Notes: generated by a model from the letters alone, not told the origin. 64,000 nucleotides of DNA from Wolbachia endosymbiont (group A) of Rhinocyllus conicus (GCF_947250775.1 NZ_OX366349.1:1364001-1428000), one strand, 5' to 3'. Shown: positions 8,576 to 17,912, numbered from the stretch's first letter. A program made the numbers and translations.

Positions 8576-9037
8576 ATGGTAAAGCTGGGTAAAAAAGATA
8601 AGTCACTATTAGAGAACTCGTTTAAAAATATTTATGAAAGAGACGAAAAAGGAAGAACAGCTCTACATTATGCAGTAGAGGTAAAAACAGTGAGGTTATT
8701 AATCGAAAAAGGAGTAGATGTGAATGCAGCAGATGTAAGAGGACATACAGCACTGCATCTAGCGATAACGGAGAAACGTCTAGAAACAGTTAGAGAATTG
8801 ATAAAATCAGGAAGGAATGTAAATGCTGAAGAGTATGGCAATAAATGCACTCCGCTGCATCTTGCATGTATGGTAGGAGAAAAAGAAATAGTGGAGGAGC
8901 TAGTAAAAGCAGGGGCTGAAATAGAGCAAGCAGATAAATTTGGAATAACAGCGATGGATTATGCGAAAAATAGCAAAGAAATAGCCGAGGTATTAAAGAA
9001 AGAAACAGAGAAAATGGAAAGTTTGTTAAAAAAATAA
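8576..9037 (+). CDS. Prophage ankyrin-repeat protein 2
   Basis: 153 residues with three to four ankyrin repeats (RTALHYAVEVKTVRLLIEKG, HTALHLAITEKRLETVRELI, CTPLHLACMVGEKEIVEELV). It starts 25 bases after the first ankyrin gene with a GGTGGGG site, and the two are similar enough to be an old tandem duplication. After the TAA the same frame stays open for 18 more codons with coding-like composition (ESYQKAQQQLAKEGLDQI), so the protein may have lost a short C-terminal extension. Confidence 0.83.
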   Translation: MVKLGKKDKSLLENSFKNIYERDEKGRTALHYAVEVKTVRLLIEKGVDVNAADVRGHTALHLAITEKRLETVRELIKSGRNVNAEEYGNKCTPLHLACMVGEKEIVEELVKAGAEIEQADKFGITAMDYAKNSKEIAEVLKKETEKMESLLKK

Positions 9038-9200
9038 GAGTCGTATCAGAAAGCGCAACAGCAGTTGGCAAAGGAAGGGCTAGACCAAATTTGAAGGCTG
9101 TAGCTGATAAAAGTTGGTCTTTTTCATAAGAGTAAATGGATTGATGGAAAAAAGGAGTGGTAAGGCTCCTTGCACTACAAAAACATTTGCAGGAGAAACT

Positions 9201-9419
9201 ATGAGAAAAAGAACATTAACTTGCCGATACGAGCCAGATGAATTAGCGGAACAACATCTAGCAGACGCCTATGAGCTGTTACTAAGGTATGCGGTAAAAA
9301 GAAACAATGAAAAGGAGATAAAGAAAAATGATAACAGTGGCCTTATATGCAAGAGTTTCATCGAAGAGTCAAGCGCAGAACAATACAATAGAGAGTCAAA
9401 TTGCCGAGCTCAAGCATAG
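9201..9419 (+). CDS. Small ORF preceding the recombinase
   Basis: 72 residues from an ATG with AGGAGA 4 bases upstream. The start codon has a better ribosome site than the in-frame upstream start at 9114. The first ~45 residues (RKRTLTCRYEPDELAEQHL onward) look coding, helical and charged. The last part overlaps the recombinase by 92 bases in another frame and may not be original. Function is not recognised; position suggests a recombinase accessory or a remnant. Confidence 0.5.
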   Translation: MRKRTLTCRYEPDELAEQHLADAYELLLRYAVKRNNEKEIKKNDNSGLICKSFIEESSAEQYNRESNCRAQA

Positions 9420-11007
9420 AATTGCTGCAGATAAGCATGAGTTATTGAATGAGTATGAATTTAAGGATGATGGGCTTAGTGGATGGAGTTTAGAACGTGA
9501 AGGTTTAGATGCATTACGTGATAAAGTAGGAGAAGATCAAATTGATAAAATTTATATTCATTCACCTGACCGACTATCAAGAAAATCTGCACATCAAATG
9601 ATATTACTTGATGAATTTGAAAAAGCAGGAGTAGAAGTAATATTCTTAAATCATAAGACTGAAAATAATCCAGAGTCTAAATTGTTATTGGGAATGCAAG
9701 GATTAGTGGCAGAGTATGAGTGTACAAAGATTATGGAACGTAGTCGTAGGGGAAAACTCCATAGAGCAAAAAAAGGCTGTGTAAGTGTAATTGGCATTGC
9801 ACCTTTTGGTTATAATCGTATAAAGCATGTAGATAGAGAAAAGACAAAGTTTGAAATAAATGAAGAGGAAGCAAAAATAGTAAAGCAGATATTCATGTGG
9901 GTAGGGCAAGAGAGAATAAGTATAAGGGAAGTGATACGTAGACTAAGAGATAAGTCAATTAGAACAAGAACTGGAAAGAAGGTGTGGTGTCCAATAATAA
10001 TTTGGAAGGTATTAAGAAATCCAGCATATAAAGGACAAGCAGCGTTTGGTAAATTAAAGAGGGTTGAAAGAAGAGAAAGAAATAAACAAAAGGTTTCTAT
10101 CTGTCGCACAGATGAGGACAGCTGGATTTATATACCAGTACCAAAAATAGTTGATGAAGGGTTATTTAATAAAGTACAAAAGCAACTGGATGAAAATAGA
10201 AAAAGAGCAAGGATGCAGAGAGAGGGAGGAAAAAAGAAATATCTATTACAAGGTCTAGTTGTGTGTCAAAACTGTGGATATGCGTATAGTGGTGCACAAT
10301 GTGGAGTTGAGGGAAAAAAGTTTAGCTATTATCGCTGTAGTAGTACTATACGTATTACTGATGGTAGGGAGAAGTGTACTAATAAATTGGTCCGTACAGA
10401 TATGTTAGAAACAGCTATATGGGAAAAGGTGAAAAATTTACTAAAAAACCCAGAGATAATAAAAAATGAGTATCACCGTAGAATTGCAGAAAATAAAAAT
10501 GATGAATCATCAGATAAGAAGTTTGCAAGAAGGGAAAATCAAATAAAACAAGGCATCGAAAAGTTAATGGAAGACTATTATAGTCAAGAAAATGTAGGAG
10601 ATAAAGGATATATAAGTGAGGAAGAATTTAAACAGACGATGAAAAGAATGAGGGAACGCTTAAGAGGGATAGAAGAAGAGAAGAAAAAGGTAGTTGATCA
10701 AAAAGCAATAGAGAAGGGAATGAACCTTATCATCAACAGTATAAAGAGTCTTTATACTAGTATAAAATCGAACTTGGAACAGCTAGATTGGCAAACTAAG
10801 CGTGGTATCATTAAAGCATTAGTAGAACGAATTCAGATTAGTCATGACCAGGTAGAGGTGGCATTTAGAATCGAAGAACCAGCCCAGGATGGAGAGATTT
10901 TTAATTTGCAACATTGTACTGGACGTCATGATAAGGGGGCTGGCGGAGTTTGTCAAGGAATTTTTGCATTTAATTCGTTTCTGCGAGCTACCTGGTTTTC
11001 CTACTGA
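9328..11007 (+). CDS. Large serine recombinase (prophage integrase)
   Basis: 559 residues with the large serine integrase layout. An N-terminal resolvase domain carries the catalytic Ser in YARVSS at about residue 11 and the DRLSRK motif. A recombinase domain spans about 165-280. A zinc ribbon (CQNCGY ... YRCSS ... CTNK) is at about 310-355. A long coiled-coil region lies at about 385-470. It would integrate and excise the WO prophage. GGAG at 9314-9317 supports the ATG. The last ~30 codons cross the 32-bp repeat at 10926-10957, and the C-terminus reaches the convergent recG stop, so the final residues are probably encoded by chromosomal DNA joined at integration. Confidence 0.93.
   Translation: MITVALYARVSSKSQAQNNTIESQIAELKHRIAADKHELLNEYEFKDDGLSGWSLEREGLDALRDKVGEDQIDKIYIHSPDRLSRKSAHQMILLDEFEKAGVEVIFLNHKTENNPESKLLLGMQGLVAEYECTKIMERSRRGKLHRAKKGCVSVIGIAPFGYNRIKHVDREKTKFEINEEEAKIVKQIFMWVGQERISIREVIRRLRDKSIRTRTGKKVWCPIIIWKVLRNPAYKGQAAFGKLKRVERRERNKQKVSICRTDEDSWIYIPVPKIVDEGLFNKVQKQLDENRKRARMQREGGKKKYLLQGLVVCQNCGYAYSGAQCGVEGKKFSYYRCSSTIRITDGREKCTNKLVRTDMLETAIWEKVKNLLKNPEIIKNEYHRRIAENKNDESSDKKFARRENQIKQGIEKLMEDYYSQENVGDKGYISEEEFKQTMKRMRERLRGIEEEKKKVVDQKAIEKGMNLIINSIKSLYTSIKSNLEQLDWQTKRGIIKALVERIQISHDQVEVAFRIEEPAQDGEIFNLQHCTGRHDKGAGGVCQGIFAFNSFLRATWFSY
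10926..10957 (-). other. Candidate prophage attachment core (attR-like)
   Basis: The complement of these 32 bases is identical to 63020-63051 and differs at two bases from 39575-39606. Flanking sequence is unrelated on both sides at this copy. It lies at the 3' end of the integrase gene at the edge of prophage DNA, where serine-integrase attachment junctions normally occur. The core contains TTGACA and TATCAT 17 bases apart, a promoter reading against the recombinase. Assignment as an att site is inferred. Confidence 0.6.
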
Positions 11008-13040
11008 AATTTTGAAAAATGTAATCTACTTCTATATTCAAATATATCAAGCAGTAATTCAAAATCAGCCATTGCACCTTTTGCGTTATTATACGCGAGA
11101 TTGAGCAGCTCTTTGTCCTGATATAAATCAGCAAATTTAAATTCCATACATCCTGATTGTTTTGTGCCTAAAATATCTCCACTGCCTCTTAGCATCATAT
11201 CCCTTTCAGCAATGTAAAATCCGTCCTGTGACTCACACATGATCTTTAACTTTGAAGATGAGCTTTTACTTAAATTATCGTATAATAATACACAAAAAGA
11301 TGGCTTGTTTCCTCGCCCTACTCTGCCTCTTAACTGATGTAATTGCGATAACCCAAATTGCTCTGCATTTTCTATAATCATAATGGTTGCATCTGGCACA
11401 TCTATACCAACTTCTATCACAGTGGTTGCAACAAGCAAAGAAAATTCATTTCTTTTGAAGGAAAACATAACTTGATCTTTCTGCTCCTGAGTCAATTTTC
11501 CGTGTATTATCCCGACTCTATCAAAAAATGTTTTTTGTAATTCCTGAAAACGCATCTCTGCTGCAGCAATATTGGTCTCTTCGTTTTCTTCTATATATGG
11601 ACAAATCCAATATGCTTTTTCGCCCCTGTTTATAGCACCTTTTAGCTTTTCAATAACATCTGGCACCCTACTAATGTTCATAGTTACAGTTTTTATTGGC
11701 AATCTGGATTTTGGTTTTTCTCTCAAAATTGAACATTCAACGTCACCATACATAGCTTGCTGCAAGGTTCTTGGAATGGGAGTTGCAGTAACGAAAAGTA
11801 TATCGGCATTTTCTCCTTTTCCTACCAAGCGATTTCTCTGCATCACTCCAAATCGCTGTTGCTCGTCTATGACTGCAAGCCCTAAATTTTTAAATGTAAC
11901 GTTAGCTTGAAATAACGCGTGGGTGCCAATCACTATATTTAAAACACCACTTGCAAGTTCGTTCATGATAATCTTTCTTTCCTTGCGCGAAGTTTTACCA
12001 GTAAGCAGCGCAACTTTTATATCGGTACAGGATAAAACTTCCTCAATCCAATTATAATGTTGCTCCGCCAAGATAGTAGTCGGTGCCATTAGAGCTACCT
12101 GCATGTTGTTTTCTACCACATTTAGCATCGCAAAAAGTGCAACTACGGTTTTGCCACTACCAACATCACCTTGCAGCAAGCTCATCATGCGATACTTGGA
12201 TTTTTGCCTCTCTGAAATTTCATCTATTGCACGAATTTGATCGTTTGTTAATTGAAACGATAATTCATTTAAAACTTGCTCTTTATATTTATTCAATACT
12301 ATAAATTCTCTTCCCCTTTTTTTTACATGATTTTCTCTTGCAAGTTTCAGTGCTAGCTGATACGCAAACAATTCATCATAAGCAAGCCTTTTTCTACAAA
12401 CCTCGGCTTCCGCCAATGAGCTTGGTCTGTGCAACTTTATGATGCTTTCCCTCCAACTTAGCCATTTTTTTTGCTTGATTAATGTATCATCTATCCACTC
12501 TGGCAAATCAGGCAATTCTTTCAGGTTAGAGCTTATTATGTTCCCAATGCTCTTATTGGTAATGCCACGGCATAATTGGTAGACTGGCTCTATGCGAGCT
12601 ATTTCTTTAAATTGGTTGATGTCAAGCGACACGTAATCTGGATGAGTAATCTGCCAATGCTCAGCAAATTTTTCGAGTTTGCCACTGATGATTACATAGG
12701 CTCCAACTGGAAATAGTTTATATAAATACTTAACTGAGTGATTAAAAAAGACTATGAATATATACTGACTCTCACTTTCAACGACTATTTTATATGGTCT
12801 ACCTCTAAAAGTGGGCGACTGATGCTCATGAACTTTTGCCATGAAAGTTGTAAATTCTCCAACTTGAGTATCAAGTAGTGACTTACTTCTATCTATATAA
12901 CCAAGCGGCCTATAAAACAGCAGGTCCATCACTTTGTTCCCACCACAGAGTTTAGGTAATATTGCGGAATGGAACTTAAGCATATTTTCCAGCTTGCCAT
13001 TTAGAAAAGCCAGCACATCTAATTGCTCATTGAGATTCAT
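11001..13040 (-). CDS. recG: ATP-dependent DNA helicase RecG
   Basis: 679 residues, full length. The N-terminal wedge (OB-fold) domain is followed by helicase motifs: Walker A GDVGSGKT at about 290-297, DEQQ box at about 393-396 followed by RFGVMQR, the TATPIPRTL motif, and the C-terminal QLHQLRGRVGRG motif VI. RecG remodels stalled replication forks and branched DNA. It converges on the prophage recombinase, and the two stops overlap by 7 bases, so the prophage junction is just beyond recG. Confidence 0.97.
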   Translation of the reverse strand: MNLNEQLDVLAFLNGKLENMLKFHSAILPKLCGGNKVMDLLFYRPLGYIDRSKSLLDTQVGEFTTFMAKVHEHQSPTFRGRPYKIVVESESQYIFIVFFNHSVKYLYKLFPVGAYVIISGKLEKFAEHWQITHPDYVSLDINQFKEIARIEPVYQLCRGITNKSIGNIISSNLKELPDLPEWIDDTLIKQKKWLSWRESIIKLHRPSSLAEAEVCRKRLAYDELFAYQLALKLARENHVKKRGREFIVLNKYKEQVLNELSFQLTNDQIRAIDEISERQKSKYRMMSLLQGDVGSGKTVVALFAMLNVVENNMQVALMAPTTILAEQHYNWIEEVLSCTDIKVALLTGKTSRKERKIIMNELASGVLNIVIGTHALFQANVTFKNLGLAVIDEQQRFGVMQRNRLVGKGENADILFVTATPIPRTLQQAMYGDVECSILREKPKSRLPIKTVTMNISRVPDVIEKLKGAINRGEKAYWICPYIEENEETNIAAAEMRFQELQKTFFDRVGIIHGKLTQEQKDQVMFSFKRNEFSLLVATTVIEVGIDVPDATIMIIENAEQFGLSQLHQLRGRVGRGNKPSFCVLLYDNLSKSSSSKLKIMCESQDGFYIAERDMMLRGSGDILGTKQSGCMEFKFADLYQDKELLNLAYNNAKGAMADFELLLDIFEYRSRLHFSKFQ

Positions 13041-13146
13041 ACATGTGTAAAACTGTTTATCAATAATAGAGTCTTCTTAAGATCCTGTCACCTTATAGTC
13101 AAACTATTTGCTATCATAGAACTTGCGTTTATATAAAATATTTTTA

Positions 13147-13175
13147 TTGACTTATTAATCATTTTTATGTACTAT
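13147..13175 (+). promoter_or_regulatory. Sigma70-type promoter for the 13211 gene
   Basis: TTGACT at 13147 and TACTAT at 13170 are separated by 17 bases, in an AT-rich divergent region between recG and the next gene. Transcription would start near 13182, about 30 bases before the ATG. An AGGG at 13199-13202 serves as ribosome site. Confidence 0.6.
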
Positions 13176-13210
13176 TATACTATTAGTAATTCATATACAG
13201 GGTATTAACA

Positions 13211-14056
13211 ATGAATAGCTTTATACCACAAGAAAAGGAAAATCCAATAGTTACACTAAAAGCTCAAGCAGAAAAGTTTGGTTTTAGTAAGTTAAGAGCT
13301 GGTAAAGACAATGCTGAAGCAAACTCTGGTGAACAGATGTATAAAGACATCAATAGAATGGATTTTGTTATTAATGGTAAAAGTATAGACCAAAACTTTA
13401 TTAATCAATTATATGCAAAACACGCTAGCTTGATTGAAAACAACAAAAATGGAGAAAAGAATTATTGCCCATTTGCAAAAGAAGTTTTTAAGGAAATGTT
13501 CAAATATGCTGAAGCAAAAGTTCCAAGTGATTCTATCCTAGAAGAACTAGTTACCAATTGTAATCAGGCAGGGCATGAAGCTGGTGTATTGATAGAATCT
13601 CAACTTGCACTTGGCCAACATTCATTTCTAGTATTCTCCCCTAAAAGAGTAATGAATATTGATTATATTGACCAAAATAATGTAAGTATTAGATCGGATA
13701 TGAAATTACCGATATTTTTCCAAAGGAGCGATGGTAAAGCCGGTGACAAGGTGTGTGATCTATCCAGTTCAATTGAATTCACAATTGAATCTCAAAATGA
13801 TAAAGATGATGTAACATATAAAGATGGTAAATTGTCACTTACTGCTCCTCGAGAACTGAAAAATTACAAAATTGATGGCAAAAATTTATTTGATATTATT
13901 AAAGAGTATTTCCAGAAATTTTGCGAGAAGTTAGGATTTAAGTTTGAAGCAGAGGTAGAACATAGTTTAGGTAATCCACTAGAAGTAAACAGCCATCTGG
14001 AAAATATGGAACCGCCCATTCATAGCAATGAGCATGGAAATACACCTGGAAACTAA
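13211..14056 (+). CDS. Hypothetical protein, Wolbachia-type
   Basis: 281 residues, soluble and hydrophilic, with no signal peptide or membrane segment. I do not recognise a family. The N-terminal part is helical. A central beta region contains AGVLIESQLALGQHSFLVFSPK. The last ~70 residues hold a helical KNLFDIIKEYFQKFCEKL segment and a low-complexity His/Asn/Pro tail. It has its own promoter and lies next to the prophage edge between recG and miaA. An effector role is possible but nothing shows it. Confidence 0.75.
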   Translation: MNSFIPQEKENPIVTLKAQAEKFGFSKLRAGKDNAEANSGEQMYKDINRMDFVINGKSIDQNFINQLYAKHASLIENNKNGEKNYCPFAKEVFKEMFKYAEAKVPSDSILEELVTNCNQAGHEAGVLIESQLALGQHSFLVFSPKRVMNIDYIDQNNVSIRSDMKLPIFFQRSDGKAGDKVCDLSSSIEFTIESQNDKDDVTYKDGKLSLTAPRELKNYKIDGKNLFDIIKEYFQKFCEKLGFKFEAEVEHSLGNPLEVNSHLENMEPPIHSNEHGNTPGN

Positions 14057-14059
14057 CAA

Positions 14060-14953
14060 TTAAAATATTTCAAGCGCTGTTAGCTCATTTGCACAATCAA
14101 TTACTTCAGAACTTGGGAACTGGTTTTTAAACCAAGTGTACTGGCGTTTTGCGTAGTGTCTTGTGTTTGTTTGAGCAATCTGTATCGCTTCGTCTAAAGT
14201 AATCTCACCTTTCAAATACTTTACAATTTCTGGCACTCCATGTGCTTTCATAGCTGGCAAATGTGGAGCTAAGTTCATACTAAGTAGCTTTTTTACTTCA
14301 TCAATTGCTCCATTTTCGATCATTTTGATAAAACGAGAATTTATTTTTTGGTATACATCCTCACGTTTAGGCAAAATTGTATATATCTTAAAATTATCGA
14401 ATAAAGGAGGCTGTCTATTTTCTTGCCATACAAAGATTGTCTTACCAGTTTCAGTGATAACTTCAAGTGCCCTTGAAAGGCGGTGCGAGTCATTCATGAA
14501 TACTTTACCTTGAATCCTTGGATCTTTGCTTAGCACTAATTTGTAAAACTCCTCTTTACTTAAATTTTTCCTTAATTCGCTTACATTTTTCCTTACTTTC
14601 TGACTTATTTGTGGCATTGATGATAAGCCTTTGATTAAACTGCTGATGTAAAGCCCGCTTCCTCCAGTGATGATAGGTATTTGAGCATTTTCTAATGCGT
14701 GATTAACTTCTTTTTCTAAATCCTCTAACCATAGACCCACGGAATAATTTTCTTTTGCTGAAACATAACCATATAATTTATAAAATTCTTCTTGCTTTAG
14801 TGGTTGAGCAGTAATTATGGGAATTTCTTCATATACCTGCTTTGAATCACAATTTATTATGCTGATATTATTATATTTTTTTATCAGGTTATCACACAAT
14901 TCTGATTTACCTGAAGCTGTAATTCCTGTAATAATTACTATATTATTTTTCAT
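14060..14953 (-). CDS. miaA: tRNA dimethylallyltransferase MiaA
   Basis: 297 residues, normal length. It has the P-loop GITASGKSELCDNL near the N-terminus, INCDSKQVYEEIPIITAQP, GGSGLYISSLIKGL, and the MKAHGVPEIVKYLKGEI and TNTRHYAKRQYTWFKNQ motifs. MiaA adds a dimethylallyl group to A37 of tRNAs reading codons beginning with U, which improves decoding accuracy. It converges with the 13211 gene with 3 bases between the stops. Confidence 0.97.
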   Translation of the reverse strand: MKNNIVIITGITASGKSELCDNLIKKYNNISIINCDSKQVYEEIPIITAQPLKQEEFYKLYGYVSAKENYSVGLWLEDLEKEVNHALENAQIPIITGGSGLYISSLIKGLSSMPQISQKVRKNVSELRKNLSKEEFYKLVLSKDPRIQGKVFMNDSHRLSRALEVITETGKTIFVWQENRQPPLFDNFKIYTILPKREDVYQKINSRFIKMIENGAIDEVKKLLSMNLAPHLPAMKAHGVPEIVKYLKGEITLDEAIQIAQTNTRHYAKRQYTWFKNQFPSSEVIDCANELTALEIF

Positions 14954-15028
14954 TTATATTAATTTAATTAACATATGATAGAGTGTAGTAAAAATTTGGG
15001 TCCTAAAATCTAAAGTTTGGAGATTTTT

Positions 15029-15499
15029 ATGGCAGAAAACAACGACAATAATTCATTTATTAAGCGTTTCACAAACAGGACTCCTGGCGGTACAGGGGAA
15101 GGTTTTTCCAGTAAGTATTCGTCTCAAAACACCAAAGAACGGGCATTAGGGGAAAAAGGGAAAATTTCTGAATTAGCAAACAAAAAAACCGAATCCAAGG
15201 AAGCTTTTTCTGAAAGTGGCGGCATAAAAAGTAAAAGCAGAACTGTCAATGAAAGATCTTTTGCTGATGCAACAAAAAGAAGTAGGTCAGATCTTATATA
15301 TTTAGTCCGTGGTAAAGATCGTGGAAAATCAGCGTGGCATTATGTATTAGTTGATAAAGAGAAAAGAGAAATGTTTCTAGCAAAAAGCAGAACTGGCTCT
15401 ATAGATGTTGCAGACTATGGAGAGATTTTGTATTCAGGATGGGGAGAGGATCCACCACAGGCAATAGTTGATAAAGTCAATGAAGAGTTTGGGTTGTAG
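15029..15499 (+). CDS. Hypothetical protein with conserved C-terminal domain
   Basis: 156 residues. I chose the ATG at 15029 (GGAG 6 bases upstream) over the TTG at 15017. The first ~85 residues are Ser/Lys/Gly-rich and likely disordered. The last ~65 form a compact domain (YLVRGKDRGKSAWHYVLVDK, VADYGEILYSGWGEDPP) that reads like a conserved bacterial domain I cannot name. The disordered basic N-terminus with a folded C-terminus would suit a binding or secreted protein, but no function is claimed. Confidence 0.72.
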   Translation: MAENNDNNSFIKRFTNRTPGGTGEGFSSKYSSQNTKERALGEKGKISELANKKTESKEAFSESGGIKSKSRTVNERSFADATKRSRSDLIYLVRGKDRGKSAWHYVLVDKEKREMFLAKSRTGSIDVADYGEILYSGWGEDPPQAIVDKVNEEFGL

Positions 15500-15617
15500 C
15501 AAGTCTGCATAACAAATGGTAAGCTGCGTTGCATTACGTTCACAAAAACTAGCAGTTACTATATAAGATACAATGCAACAAAACTGATCTAGTTGTTATG
15601 AATAAGTTTTTAGCTAT

Positions 15618-16205
15618 ATGGTATCTAAAATAATAAATGCAATACAGAACAACTTGTTAGTGTGTTTTCCAACAGAAACAGTGTATGCTCTTGCTTGTAA
15701 TGCATTAAATAATGAATCTATAGGAAAAATATATCAGATAAAGAAACGCTCTCAAAATAAACCACTGTCTATATTTGTTAGTGATATTTGCAGCTTGATG
15801 AGAATAGCAAAGCTAGAGAAAAAGTATATTGGTTTAGTAAATCACTTTTCTCCTGGACCGATTACCTATATTTTACCACTTAAAAACAATAATATATTGC
15901 CAAACGAATTCTTTAAAGATAGTATAGGCATCAGAATCCCTGAGCATCCTATTGCAATTTCAATACTAAACAAACTGAAAGTTCCAATAGTTGCAACTAG
16001 TATAAATATTTCAGGAGAAAAAAGTGTATGTAAGGCAGACGATATACCACAATCCATTAAGCAACATTTATCTGCAGTGATTGAAGATGATGAATTAGTT
16101 TCTGGTATAGAATCTACTATTATTGACTTAACCGAAGATAAGATTAAGGTTTTAAGGGAAGGTGCAATTTTATTACAAACAGTAACCAATGCATTTTCAA
16201 ACTAA
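15618..16205 (+). CDS. tsaC: Threonylcarbamoyl-AMP synthase (Sua5/YrdC/TsaC family)
   Basis: 195 residues of the YrdC fold. Motifs are FPTETVYALACNA, IKKRSQNKPLSIFV (the KxR...K nucleotide site), FSPGPITYIL, SIGIRIPEHP and VATSINISGE, all in the family order. It makes threonylcarbamoyl-AMP from threonine, bicarbonate and ATP for the t6A37 modification of ANN-decoding tRNAs. It lacks the extra Sua5 domain, as in short TsaC types. The next gene, holB, follows after 17 bases with an AGGAG site. Confidence 0.92.
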   Translation: MVSKIINAIQNNLLVCFPTETVYALACNALNNESIGKIYQIKKRSQNKPLSIFVSDICSLMRIAKLEKKYIGLVNHFSPGPITYILPLKNNNILPNEFFKDSIGIRIPEHPIAISILNKLKVPIVATSINISGEKSVCKADDIPQSIKQHLSAVIEDDELVSGIESTIIDLTEDKIKVLREGAILLQTVTNAFSN

Positions 16206-16222
16206 GATCTATAGGAGAAAGA

Positions 16223-17044
16223 ATGAAAAAAGTAATAGGTCACAACCAGGCCAAAAAAAAATTAATGAACAACTTATCTGTTCAGTCTTGGCTGATCTGT
16301 GGTAAAAAAGGTATAGGAAAAGCAACACTTGCAAAATCCTTCTCCAATTGGTTACTCATAAAAAGCTATAATGAAGTAGCATTGGACTTACACATTGTTG
16401 AAGGTGATACTATCGGAATAGAAAAAGTCAGAGAAATGAAAAACTTTCTACACTTAAGTCCCATTCAATCAGAGCACAAAATATCTATAATAGATAGCTT
16501 AGAGGCAATGACTAATAACGCTAAAAACGCAATATTGAAAATATTAGAAGAGCCGCCAAAAAATTCTAAGATATTTATAATTAGCCATAAGCCATATGAT
16601 ATACAAACTACTATCCAGTGTAGGTGCTTTCAGCTAAATTTACTTCCATTAACTTATGACGAAACAAAGCAAGTTGCTTCATCTCAATGTAAATTTGATG
16701 ATCAAACGTTTGACGAAATGATTACTTTATTTCCTGGAATGCCAGGAATGATAATAAATGCAATAAGTAGTGATGCTTATGAAGCATACAAATGCTTTTA
16801 TAAATTTCTTCATGATTTAAAGAATCCCAATATGATTAATAAAGTAATTAATAGCGAAATCGAACTAGAACTAGCATCATATATAATTCAGGCCTTCATT
16901 TTAGAAAGCATAAAGAGAGAGGTAAATGGTGTTGAAATTTTACTAGGTCAGTGGAAAAAAATAGATGAACTTTTCGTTGTTGCTAAGCAACTTCACTTAG
17001 ATAAAAAGCATGTTTTAGCTAATGTAGTTAATATCATGACATAA
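16223..17044 (+). CDS. holB: DNA polymerase III delta' subunit
   Basis: 273 residues with the clamp-loader AAA+ fold: HNQAKKKLMNNL, P-loop-like CGKKGIGKATLAKS, IIDSLEAMTNNAKNAILKILEEPP with the delta/delta' sensor region, then FIISHKPYDIQTTIQCRCFQL. The P-loop lacks the Ser/Thr after Lys, as is common in delta', which need not hydrolyse ATP. It helps load the beta clamp during replication. It appears co-transcribed with tsaC. Confidence 0.9.
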   Translation: MKKVIGHNQAKKKLMNNLSVQSWLICGKKGIGKATLAKSFSNWLLIKSYNEVALDLHIVEGDTIGIEKVREMKNFLHLSPIQSEHKISIIDSLEAMTNNAKNAILKILEEPPKNSKIFIISHKPYDIQTTIQCRCFQLNLLPLTYDETKQVASSQCKFDDQTFDEMITLFPGMPGMIINAISSDAYEAYKCFYKFLHDLKNPNMINKVINSEIELELASYIIQAFILESIKREVNGVEILLGQWKKIDELFVVAKQLHLDKKHVLANVVNIMT

Positions 17045-17117
17045 GTTTACAAAGTATAATACTTTTAACATAAATTCATGATAAAATTCTGTTAATTTAA
17101 TACTCGAAGTATATAAT

Positions 17118-17912
17118 TTGACTGATAATAAATTAACTGTATGGCAATCAATAGAAGTTTTGACGAAAGCCATACTAAACATGCAGAAAGAATTAAGTTC
17201 AATCAAGAATATAGCTTTAGACCAGGACGTCACCTTAGAAAAAGGAAAGGAGTTGTTAAGCGGCATTTATGAAGCAAATTTTAAGCTAAACAAGGCAATC
17301 AATATAGCTACTTTGCCAAAAATTGGCTATCATATGCTAAATGGTGAGCTTGTTGTACGTAATCATATCACGGAAGAGGAAGTAAAGATTCCTAGAGATT
17401 TTCATTACCTTAAAGTCGTTAAATCCGATCATGATGATTATAAATTAACGTTTTGTAATTTTTTAGGTAATGAGTTCTTTGAATATAAAAAGTATGATCC
17501 ACAATATTCTGGCGTTTCAGATGAATATAAGTTTGTGGATTTTGGTAGTGTAAAAAAGACTCATAATCTAAAATTTAAGGAATACGTTGGTCATGCACCT
17601 AAGTTTTTTGCTGCAGAAGGGCCTATTGAGCCTGGATCTCAAAACCATGCAATTGATCTATTTGAGCTAGTCAAAAGTGGTAAAGGTAGCAAAGTGGGAA
17701 CCCTCGCTGATGAATTTGGTTATTTTGATGATCAAAATAAATTACATTATTATAATTATCACAAAAGTGCTGAAAGTAATATTTACAATCCTGAAAATTT
17801 CAGTGTAAAAATGATCAATGTAGATGTGAGCAAAATCGATAAATTCTACCTTATTGCGGAACAAGGTGATATAATCATTCATCCTATTTTGGAAAATTTA
17901 GACATATTTTAA
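17118..17912 (+). CDS. Hypothetical protein, Wolbachia-type
   Basis: 264 residues starting at TTG; no better start with a ribosome site is evident. It has no signal peptide or membrane segment. The N-terminal ~60 residues are helical (QSIEVLTKAILNMQKELSSI); the rest is beta-rich with many aromatic and acidic residues (DYKLTFCNFLGNEFFEYKK, KFYLIAEQGDIIIHPILENL). No family is recognised. It lies in the same orientation before the VirB8-like gene, so a link with secretion is possible but only by proximity. Confidence 0.7.
   Translation: MTDNKLTVWQSIEVLTKAILNMQKELSSIKNIALDQDVTLEKGKELLSGIYEANFKLNKAINIATLPKIGYHMLNGELVVRNHITEEEVKIPRDFHYLKVVKSDHDDYKLTFCNFLGNEFFEYKKYDPQYSGVSDEYKFVDFGSVKKTHNLKFKEYVGHAPKFFAAEGPIEPGSQNHAIDLFELVKSGKGSKVGTLADEFGYFDDQNKLHYYNYHKSAESNIYNPENFSVKMINVDVSKIDKFYLIAEQGDIIIHPILENLDIF

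Noticed and set aside
13211..14056. Cytoplasmic-incompatibility factor (cif) gene beside the prophage
   Set aside because: Size and motifs do not match cifA or cifB, and no partner gene with nuclease or deubiquitinase motifs follows.
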